Shown here piece after piece: positions 1-5,542 of a stretch of 5,582 nt of DNA. Source of the stretch: Flavobacteriales bacterium. GTDB taxonomy: Bacteria > Bacteroidota > Bacteroidia > Flavobacteriales_F > PHOS-HE28. Where the stretch lies: assembly GCA_025455765.1 (NCBI GenBank), contig JALOLX010000119.1:1-5582 (forward strand), given 5' to 3'. A program made the position numbers and the translations under genes. Position 1 is the first letter of the stretch; each line of letters starts with the position of its first letter. Below the pieces are notes generated by a model. That model was not told where the DNA came from, did not search any database, and worked only from the letters and a program-made list of their open reading frames with translations.

Positions 1-55
1 CGTTCCCCCCTCACCACCCCACATCGCACCTGTTCAAAACTGGCCCGTTCTTCGC

Positions 56-86
56 TTGATCCCCCCTTGGCACCCCGGTAGCTTCG
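56..86 (+). promoter_or_regulatory. Possible Bacteroidota-type promoter of the GH3 fusion gene
   Basis: TTG at 56-58 is followed after 20 bases by TAGCTTCG at 79-86. This matches the Bacteroidota pattern TTG-N17-23-TAnnTTTG with one mismatch in the -7 element. Transcription would start only a few bases before the ATG at 98, so the leader would be very short. The match rests on sequence alone, and such short motifs arise by chance. The rest of positions 1-97 shows no recognisable gene. Confidence 0.3.
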
Positions 87-97
87 TGCCTTCAGCC

Positions 98-3000
98 ATG
101 TACCGCACACGCAAGGTCCTCCTGCTCCTCCCGCTCGCCCTGCTCACCCTGGGCAGCACTCCGCCCAGCGGCCGCCTCACCGGGCAGGCGCCGCCCTTCC
201 TGGCCGACGATACGTTCTGGGCCGATTCGGTGCTGAGCACCCTGTCGCTCGATCAGCGCATCGCCCAGCTGATGATGGTGGCGGCCTATTCCAACAAGGA
301 CGCGAAGCACGAGGCGGAGATCGAAGCGATGGTGCGCGACCGCAACATCGGCGGACTGATCTTCTTCCAAGGTGGACCGCAGCGTCAGGCACGCCTCACC
401 GATCGTTACCAGGCCGCCGCACCCACGCCATTGCTTATCGGCATGGACCTGGAGTGGGGCCTCGCCATGCGCCTCGACAGCACCATCCGCTACCCGCGCC
501 AGATGACCTTGGGCGCCCACCGCGACGATGCGCTGATCACCGAGATGGGGATGGAGATCGCCCGGCAGATGAAGCGGCTGGGCGTACACGTGAGCTTCAG
601 TCCGGTGGTGGATGTGAACAACAATCCCGCGAACCCGGTGATCAACGACCGCAGCTTCGGGGAAGACCGCGAGCTGGTGGCGCGCAAGGGCATCGCTTAC
701 ATGCGTGGCCTGCAACAAGGCGGGGTGATCGCCACCGCCAAGCACTTCCCCGGGCACGGCGATACCGACACCGATTCGCACTACGGCCTGCCGATGATCG
801 CGCACAGCCGCACCCGCCTCGATTCGCTCGAGCTCTATCCCTTCCAACGCCTGGTGGACGAGGGCCTCTCAGCCATGATGGTGGGCCACTTGGAAGTGCC
901 TGCGCTCGACAGCACCAAGGGGCAGCCCAGCACGCTCAGTCAGCCTATTGTGCAGGACCTTTTGGAGCGCGAGATCGGCTTCCGCGGACTGGTGTTCACT
1001 GATGCGCTGAACATGAAGGGTGTGGCCAATGCGGAGAAGCCGGGCGAGATCGAGCTGCGGGCGCTGCGTGCGGGTAACGACGTGATGCTGTTCCCGCAGG
1101 ACCCGGTGAAGGCCATCGAACGCATCAAACAGGCGGTGCAGAACGGCGAGCTCGATCCGCTGCTCATCGACCATAAGTGCCTGAAGGTGCTGCGCGCCAA
1201 GCAGTGGGCGGGGCTGCACCAGCGGACTGCGGTGAACACGCCGGGACTGATGGAAGACCTGAACAACGAACGCGCCAAGCTACTGCGGCGCAAGCTCTAC
1301 GGCGCGGCCATTACCGTGCTGAACGACCGCGACAACAGTCTGCCGTTCCAGCAACTGCAAGGCCAGCGCATCGCCTCCCTGGTGATCGGTGCCGAAGAGG
1401 GCAACACGTTCCAGCGTCATCTGCAACGCTTTGGCGACATCACCACCTTCGCCTGCGGAAAGAGCCTTCGCCGCGATTCGCTCAACGCGCTGCTTACCCA
1501 GCTGGAGCGCTTCGACCGGGTGATCGTGAGCGTTCACGGTACTACCTACCGCGTGAACAAGGACTTCGGTATTCCTGAGACGGCGATGGACATCGTGCGT
1601 GAAGTGGCGGCGCGCAAGCCCACCACCTTCTGCCTCTTCGCCAATCCGTACCGCCTCACACGGGCCTACGGGGCGCATTACCTCGCCAGTGTGGTGGTGG
1701 CCTACGAGGAGACCGACGATACGCAGGACCTCGTGGCGCAGGTGCTTTTCGGTGCACGCTCGGCGGATGGCATGCTGCCGATCACCGCTTCCTCCTTCTA
1801 CCGCAAGGGCGATGGTCAGCGGGTGGATGCCGTGGGCCGCATGGGCTTCACCGCACCGGAGGACCTGGGCATCGCGAGCCGCCAGTTCGCGGCGATGGAC
1901 CGCATCGTGCAGGAAGGCATCGCAGCACGGGCCTACCCCGGCGCGCAGGTGCTGGTGGCAGTGGACGGACAGGTGGTGCTGAACAAGGCCTATGGATCCA
2001 GCACGTACGAGGGTAAACGCTCAGTACGTACCGACGACCTCTATGACCTGGCCTCCATCACCAAGGTGGCGAGCACCACGCTTGCGCTGATGAAGCTAGT
2101 GGACCAGGGGCAGGTGGACCTGGACAAGCCGTTGGGCCATTACCTGCCTGAGCTGGAGGACAGCTATACGGCACATGCCCGCATGGGCTTGCGCGACATC
2201 CTCACGCACCAGGCTGGATTGAAGGCCTTCGTGCCGTTCCAGAACCGGATCATGGTGGATGGGCGCTTCAAGGCGGGTGCGGTGAGCGATACGAGCAGTG
2301 AGACGCACGGCATCCGCATCGCCGAAGGGCTGTACCTGCACAACAGCTATCGCGACAGCCTGCTCACGTGGGTGCTGCAGACGCCAGTGGGGGCGAAGGG
2401 CACTTATGTGTACAGCGACATGGGCTATTACTTGCTGCAAGAGCTGATCGAACGGCGCGCGGGCATGCCGCTGGAACGCTTCGTGCAGCAGGAGTTCTAC
2501 GGTCCGCTCGGCGCTTCCACGTTGGGCTACCGGCCCTACGAGCGCTTCGCGAAGGACCGGATCGCACCTACGGAGAACGACAGGCTGTTCCGCAAGCGCC
2601 AGTTGCAGGGCGATGTACACGACCCTGGAGCTGCGCTGAAGGGCGGTGTGGCCGGGCATGCGGGCCTCTTCGGCAGCGCCACTGACCTGGCCAAGGTGAT
2701 GCAGTTGCTGCTGAACAAGGGCACGTACGGAGGCAAGCGCTACCTGAGCGAGGCGGTCGTCACCGAGTTCACGAAGTGCCAGTTCTGCAAGCCCGATGGC
2801 AGCGGCAATCGGCGTGCGCTGGGCTGGGACCGTCCGGCACAGGGCAACAGCGGCCCCACGTGCGATTGCGTGAGCTACGCCAGCTTCGGGCACACCGGCT
2901 TCACCGGCACCATGGCCTGGGCCGATCCCGAGCAGGGGGTGGTCTACATCTTCCTCAGCAACCGCGTGTATCCCGATGCCACGGAGAACAAGCTGGCCAA

Positions 3001-3100
3001 CATGGGCATCCGCACGAAGGTGCAGGAGGTGGTACACGGCGCCGTGGCCAGCAGGATCACCGCCACGCGCAGTGAGCAGCGTTCGCCGTTGAAGCGGTGA
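98..3100 (+). CDS. Exported GH3 beta-N-acetylhexosaminidase (NagZ-like) fused to a beta-lactamase-family serine hydrolase
   Basis: A 1000-residue two-enzyme fusion. Residues 1-25 look like a Sec signal peptide: a basic start (MYRTRK), then a leucine-rich core. There is no lipobox cysteine. Residues about 46-376 are a GH3 domain with D117 in GMDLEWG, the NagZ signature KHFPGHG followed by DTDTDSH (215-228, carrying the catalytic His-Asp dyad), and the likely nucleophile D302 in VFTDALNMKG. Residues about 386-576 resemble the GH3 C-terminal alpha/beta domain. Residues about 593-976 are a beta-lactamase/PBP-like domain with S653-I-T-K656 (SxxK), Y772-S-D774 at the YxN position and H932-T-G934 at the KTG position. 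By family, the GH3 part removes GlcNAc from muropeptides and the serine hydrolase may act on peptides or esters, probably in the periplasm. Real antibiotic hydrolysis is unproven. The ATG at 98 is chosen because an in-frame TTG at 56 would put 14 non-signal-like residues in front of the signal peptide. No operon partner is visible; the next gene starts 99 bases downstream. Confidence 0.93.
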   Translation: MYRTRKVLLLLPLALLTLGSTPPSGRLTGQAPPFLADDTFWADSVLSTLSLDQRIAQLMMVAAYSNKDAKHEAEIEAMVRDRNIGGLIFFQGGPQRQARLTDRYQAAAPTPLLIGMDLEWGLAMRLDSTIRYPRQMTLGAHRDDALITEMGMEIARQMKRLGVHVSFSPVVDVNNNPANPVINDRSFGEDRELVARKGIAYMRGLQQGGVIATAKHFPGHGDTDTDSHYGLPMIAHSRTRLDSLELYPFQRLVDEGLSAMMVGHLEVPALDSTKGQPSTLSQPIVQDLLEREIGFRGLVFTDALNMKGVANAEKPGEIELRALRAGNDVMLFPQDPVKAIERIKQAVQNGELDPLLIDHKCLKVLRAKQWAGLHQRTAVNTPGLMEDLNNERAKLLRRKLYGAAITVLNDRDNSLPFQQLQGQRIASLVIGAEEGNTFQRHLQRFGDITTFACGKSLRRDSLNALLTQLERFDRVIVSVHGTTYRVNKDFGIPETAMDIVREVAARKPTTFCLFANPYRLTRAYGAHYLASVVVAYEETDDTQDLVAQVLFGARSADGMLPITASSFYRKGDGQRVDAVGRMGFTAPEDLGIASRQFAAMDRIVQEGIAARAYPGAQVLVAVDGQVVLNKAYGSSTYEGKRSVRTDDLYDLASITKVASTTLALMKLVDQGQVDLDKPLGHYLPELEDSYTAHARMGLRDILTHQAGLKAFVPFQNRIMVDGRFKAGAVSDTSSETHGIRIAEGLYLHNSYRDSLLTWVLQTPVGAKGTYVYSDMGYYLLQELIERRAGMPLERFVQQEFYGPLGASTLGYRPYERFAKDRIAPTENDRLFRKRQLQGDVHDPGAALKGGVAGHAGLFGSATDLAKVMQLLLNKGTYGGKRYLSEAVVTEFTKCQFCKPDGSGNRRALGWDRPAQGNSGPTCDCVSYASFGHTGFTGTMAWADPEQGVVYIFLSNRVYPDATENKLANMGIRTKVQEVVHGAVASRITATRSEQRSPLKR

Positions 3101-3160
3101 CCGTACATCCCCCCGTGCAGCCGCTTGTCCAGATGGAAGTAGCCGATAGCGGTCGTGTGC

Positions 3161-3168
3161 TACCTTTA
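3161..3168 (+). promoter_or_regulatory. Possible -7 element upstream of the 159-residue hypothetical gene
   Basis: TACCTTTA matches the Bacteroidota -7 consensus TAnnTTTG at five of six fixed positions and lies about 30 bases before the ATG at 3200. I found no TTG or TTTG at the expected -33 distance, so the call is weak. If real, transcription would begin near 3172. That argues for the ATG at 3200 over the upstream GTG at 3170. The rest of the 3101-3199 gap shows no clear terminator for the preceding gene. Confidence 0.25.
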
Positions 3169-3199
3169 GGTGATAAGACAGGTCTTGGCATCGTCTCTC

Positions 3200-3679
3200 A
3201 TGTACACGCTTCAACGAACAGATAAGCGCACATGGTCCCTGTTGGATGCGAACGGCACCGTGCTGGGGTCGCTGGTGCGTACCAAATGGCACGGCATGGG
3301 CGCAGAGGTCCTCGTGGCGCAGGGAGTCTACCCGGTCAGGCGCCTGTCCGTGTGGTCCTCCAAGTTGGGGGTGTTCGCAGGTGAGGTACCCTTGTTGGTC
3401 GCCAGCTTCACGTGGCGAGGCATTGACATCCACGATCCTACGGGCCAGCAGCCTTCGACCTCTGTGCGTCGCCCGCATTGGTTCAGCGCCGTTCATGAGC
3501 TTGTCAGCGGTGAACGCCCTGTGCTGAAGCTCCGGCACCGCATGAATTGGCGGAGGTTCGAGCAGGAGCCTGAGATCATGGAAGCGTACACGGACAGTAT
3601 CCCGCCCTTGATGCTATTGTTCGCCCTCCATGCCATTCAGGTGCAGCAGCGACGGGCGGCAGCGGCGGCAGCTAGTTGA
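3200..3679 (+). CDS. Hypothetical protein, 159 residues, beta-rich with a C-terminal hydrophobic helix
   Basis: I do not recognise this family with confidence. The first 100 or so residues are a run of short alternating polar and hydrophobic stretches typical of beta strands (TWSLLDANGTVLGSLV, AEVLVAQGVYPVRRLSVW, PLLVASFTWRGIDI). Residues about 121-148 (around IPPLMLLFALHAIQVQQ) form a strongly hydrophobic helix. The protein ends in two arginines, six alanines and a serine. Beta strands wrapped around one hydrophobic C-terminal helix recall the LURP-one/Tubby-like barrel, but this is only a resemblance of pattern. No signal peptide or catalytic motif is visible. The ATG at 3200 is preferred over GTG at 3170 because the extra ten residues look unstructured and a possible -7 element overlaps that region. 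The 3' end overlaps the convergent tspO gene by 8 bases, so no separate intergenic terminator exists. Confidence 0.75.
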   Translation: MYTLQRTDKRTWSLLDANGTVLGSLVRTKWHGMGAEVLVAQGVYPVRRLSVWSSKLGVFAGEVPLLVASFTWRGIDIHDPTGQQPSTSVRRPHWFSAVHELVSGERPVLKLRHRMNWRRFEQEPEIMEAYTDSIPPLMLLFALHAIQVQQRRAAAAAAS

Positions 3680-4145
3680 GATACACGATGGCCATGTTGA
3701 GCACCATGGCGAAGCCCACCCACGCAAGGTAAGGCCATAGCAGGTGGTGTGCCCAAGGATGCACGTCCTGTGAGCGTGCCATGTACCAGCGGATGGCGGC
3801 CAACAGCGCCACGATCTCCACCAGGGCCAGCAGTGGTGAACGCAGCCCGAAGAAGAGCACGGTCCACAGGGCGTTGAGGGCCAGTTGCAGTGCCCAGGCG
3901 CTCATGGCCCGATCGCGTTCGGGGCTTCGGAACTGTGCCCAAACGATGCCGCCGGCCAAGCCAATGAGCACGTACAGCACGGTCCATACCGGCCCGAAGA
4001 TCCAGTTGGGTGGGTTGAAGGCGGGCTTGTTGAGCGTGGCATACCACGTAGGAATGGCGTTGGCAGTGAGCAGACCGGTGCTCGCGCCCACGATCAAGGC
4101 CAGCAGCGTGAGGGCGGTGATGCGGATGGTGAGGCGCGTGTTCAT
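3672..4145 (-). CDS. tspO: TspO/MBR family (tryptophan-rich sensory protein homologue)
   Basis: The 157-residue product has the usual TspO length and five hydrophobic helices. Family landmarks are all present: W34-Y35, L38-N-K-P41, N44-P-P46, W48, F50 and W54 with Y58 in the first loop and second helix; QLALNALW (87-94) with FFG (98-100) in helix three; and WPYLAW (137-142) with N150 near the end. TspO proteins sit in the outer or cytoplasmic membrane and bind porphyrins and cholesterol-like ligands. In Rhodobacter TspO modulates expression of photosynthesis and carotenoid genes. The start at 4145 (MNTRLTIRI) gives the normal family N-terminus. An in-frame ATG at 4193 would add 16 polar residues and lies inside the palindrome at 4184-4214. 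The gene is divergent from the rhodopsin gene, with 98 bases between start codons, so shared control is plausible. A porphyrin-sensing role is inferred from the family. Confidence 0.93.
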   Translation of the reverse strand: MNTRLTIRITALTLLALIVGASTGLLTANAIPTWYATLNKPAFNPPNWIFGPVWTVLYVLIGLAGGIVWAQFRSPERDRAMSAWALQLALNALWTVLFFGLRSPLLALVEIVALLAAIRWYMARSQDVHPWAHHLLWPYLAWVGFAMVLNMAIVYLN

Positions 4146-4183
4146 TCCGTGAAGGTAGAACTCAGTGCCTGGTGTGGCTTTTT

Positions 4184-4214
4184 TCCGGATCATAGAACTA
4201 TTTGATGAACCGGA
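4184..4214. promoter_or_regulatory. Interrupted palindrome, candidate shared operator between tspO and the rhodopsin gene
   Basis: TCCGGATCATAGAA (4184-4197) and TTTGATGAACCGGA (4201-4214) are inverted copies matching at 11 of 14 positions around a 3-base centre, CTA. The outermost five and the inner TCAT/ATGA pairs are perfect. The element lies in the divergent intergenic region. Its right arm covers the TTTG that would be the rhodopsin -33 element, a position suited to binding by a dimeric regulator. It is preceded, not followed, by a run of six T's on the plus strand and is followed by A's on the minus strand, so it is not an intrinsic terminator for either gene. I cannot name the regulator. 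Confidence 0.5.
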
Positions 4215-4229
4215 CTGTTCATACTTTCA
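4201..4229 (+). promoter_or_regulatory. Possible rhodopsin promoter (Bacteroidota type)
   Basis: TTTG at 4201-4204 is followed after 17 bases by TACTTTCA at 4222-4229, which matches TAnnTTTG at four of six fixed positions. Transcription would start near 4234, about ten bases before the ATG. The A-rich stretch just before the ATG (4240-4242) suits Bacteroidota translation initiation, which rarely uses Shine-Dalgarno pairing. The -7 match is weak; the overlap with the palindrome adds some support. Confidence 0.3.
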
Positions 4230-4243
4230 AAACCCACTGAAAC

Positions 4244-5005
4244 ATGCATACCATCCTACTTTCCAGTGTCATGAACATTCCGGTGGATGACCCGGTGGCG
4301 TTCACGTTCTTCACGGGATACATGGCCATGCTTGCGGCCTCGGTGTTCTTCTTTTTCGAGCGCAGCCGTGTGCCGGATAAGTGGAAGACCTCGTTGCTGG
4401 TGTCGGGCCTGATCACGGGTATCGCCGCGGTGCATTACTACTACATGCGGGATTACTACACTTCCACAGGCAACAACCCCACGGCACTGCGCTACATCGA
4501 CTGGACCCTGACGGTGCCATTGATGTGTGTGGAGTTCTACCTGCTGACCAAGGCAGCGGGTGCGAAGCTGGGTTTGATGTGGAAGTTGATCATCGCATCG
4601 GCGTGGATGTTGGTGGCCGGTTACATCGGTGAAGCGTTCAATCCCCCCGGTGGCAGCATGTCGCATTCTGCGCTGTGGGGTGCCTTGTCCACCATCGGGT
4701 ACATCTACGTGCTCTATGCGGCATGGTTCGGCGAAGTGAAGCAGTTGGCCGACCGTTCTGGTGACCCCACGGTGGTGCGCGGCGTACGCACGCTGGCCTG
4801 GTTCGTCCTTGTGGGTTGGGCCATCTACCCCATCGGCTACATGTGCATGCCGGGCGGTTGGTTGAACGTGGGCCTGGGCTGGACCTCCAACAGCGTGGAC
4901 CTGTTCTACAACATCGCGGATGCCATCAACAAGATCGGCTTCGGTCTGGTGGTGTACGGCATTGCAGTGACCTCGAAGGATAACGCAACACTGGCCAAAG
5001 CCTGA
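4244..5005 (+). CDS. Microbial rhodopsin, light-driven outward proton pump (proteorhodopsin/xanthorhodopsin type)
   Basis: The 253-residue protein has seven hydrophobic helices (about 19-38, 49-68, 81-101, 111-130, 143-162, 182-202, 217-243). K230 in DAINKIGFG is the lysine that binds retinal as a Schiff base, and D226 is the helix-G counterion. Helix C reads RYIDWTLTVPLMCVEFY: R83, D86 (proton acceptor), T90 and E97 (proton donor) give the D-T-E motif of proton pumps. H64 in helix B matches the histidine that pairs with the acceptor in proteorhodopsin. W192, Y195 and P196 line the retinal pocket. M94 lies at the proteorhodopsin 105 colour position, where Leu or Met goes with green absorption and Gln with blue. 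G146 aligns with bacteriorhodopsin W138 and xanthorhodopsin G156, the site that opens the carotenoid-antenna window. The ATG at 4244 gives a normal short N-terminus; ATG 4271 is an alternative. The stop overlaps the next gene's ATG. No blh or crt genes are nearby, so retinal must be made or acquired elsewhere. Confidence 0.97.
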   Translation: MHTILLSSVMNIPVDDPVAFTFFTGYMAMLAASVFFFFERSRVPDKWKTSLLVSGLITGIAAVHYYYMRDYYTSTGNNPTALRYIDWTLTVPLMCVEFYLLTKAAGAKLGLMWKLIIASAWMLVAGYIGEAFNPPGGSMSHSALWGALSTIGYIYVLYAAWFGEVKQLADRSGDPTVVRGVRTLAWFVLVGWAIYPIGYMCMPGGWLNVGLGWTSNSVDLFYNIADAINKIGFGLVVYGIAVTSKDNATLAKA

Positions 5006-5466
5006 TGGAAGCCACCTCCACCGCCCAGCGGCCCACATTGGTGTACTCAGAAGAAATGCGCACCAAGCCGTACTTCGACCTCACTGCGGAGATGTTCCGA
5101 TGTGTACGCGACCATGACTTCGCCACGTTGGCGGGCATCTGCGACGATGATCACGGCATCGTTGACATCAACGTCAGCGGGGGATCGGAAGTGATACGCG
5201 ACCGTGCCGGATGGGAACGTTGGTTCACGGGGCTTTTCGCTCAACTGAAAGCAATGGGTGCCAGCACGTGGTCGGAGATCACCCGGTACGAGGCGGTAGC
5301 CACTGTGGACATGGGGTACAGTGTAGTGGATTTCGATCAGGTGTTCATCGCTGAGGGCAAGCGACTGCGTTTCTCTGTTCTCGCCACCATCATTTGGAAA
5401 CGCTCAAAGGTTGGTTGGCAAGAAGCGCGCTACCACAGCTCGCTGGTGAAGGTGGTTGAGGAGTGA
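5005..5466 (+). CDS. NTF2-like/SnoaL-like domain protein coupled to the rhodopsin gene
   Basis: The 153-residue soluble protein has no signal peptide or membrane helix. From about residue 22 it follows the NTF2-like pattern (SnoaL_3/DUF4440 type): an N-terminal helix pair (YFDLTAEMFRCVRDHDFATLAGI), an acidic turn, DRAGWERWFTGLFAQLKAMG as the third helix, then strands ending in VLATIIWKRSKVGWQEARYHSSLV. The W-x-x-x-x-x-H-S-S ending (W138, H144) is common in this superfamily. Members are small cone-shaped proteins that bind hydrophobic ligands, act as enzymes or dimerise, so no reaction can be assigned. Its ATG shares the A of the rhodopsin TGA, giving ATGA-type translational coupling and strongly suggesting a shared transcript and related function. 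ATG 5056, preceded by purine-rich AGAAGAA, is an alternative start. A role in handling carotenoid or retinal is speculation based on the fold and context. Confidence 0.85.
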   Translation: MEATSTAQRPTLVYSEEMRTKPYFDLTAEMFRCVRDHDFATLAGICDDDHGIVDINVSGGSEVIRDRAGWERWFTGLFAQLKAMGASTWSEITRYEAVATVDMGYSVVDFDQVFIAEGKRLRFSVLATIIWKRSKVGWQEARYHSSLVKVVEE

Positions 5467-5485
5467 GCAGGGCAGTCGTGAACAG

Positions 5486-5516
5486 AGGGCCGTTCCACCT
5501 TTCGTGGAGCGGCCCT
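5486..5516 (+). terminator. Strong hairpin, likely terminator of the rhodopsin/NTF2-like operon
   Basis: AGGGCCGTTCCAC (5486-5498) pairs with GTGGAGCGGCCCT (5504-5516) over 13 base pairs with one G-U wobble and a 5-base loop, CTTTC. It begins 20 bases after the stop codon at 5466. The following TCTGCTTTCCT is only moderately T-rich. It lies between two convergent genes and could serve both strands. Confidence 0.75.
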
Positions 5517-5542
5517 TCTGCTTTCCTGCGCTGCAGCGTTCA

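Noticed and set aside
56..97. TTG at 56 as the start of the GH3 fusion
   Set aside because: It would add 14 residues rich in Pro ahead of a normal signal peptide that begins at the ATG at 98.
92..847. 251-codon minus-strand open frame opposite the GH3 domain
   Set aside because: The plus strand encodes an unmistakable NagZ-like domain here; the antisense frame shows no family features.
3124..3156. Possible hairpin (CCGCT/AGCGG) downstream of the GH3 fusion as a terminator
   Set aside because: The stem is only five pairs, the loop is more than 20 bases and no T-run follows.
3170..3199. GTG at 3170 as the start of the hypothetical gene
   Set aside because: ATG at 3200 is a better codon, and a possible -7 promoter element ends two bases before the GTG.
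2096..3538. 480-codon open frame on the minus strand
   Set aside because: It runs antisense through the serine hydrolase domain and into the next gene, whose plus-strand products have clear family motifs. High GC makes such long open shadows common, and its translation has no recognisable domain.
4146..4193. ATG at 4193 as the tspO start
   Set aside because: It gives an unusual polar extension for the family, and the codon falls inside the palindrome at 4184-4214.
4225..4242. Small inverted repeat TTTCA/TGAAA just before the rhodopsin ATG
   Set aside because: Five-base arms with an 8-base gap are expected often by chance; there is no further support.
4256..5038. 260-codon minus-strand open frame opposite the rhodopsin
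   Set aside because: It mirrors the rhodopsin gene almost exactly and its His/Gln/Arg-rich translation is typical of a GC-rich antisense frame.
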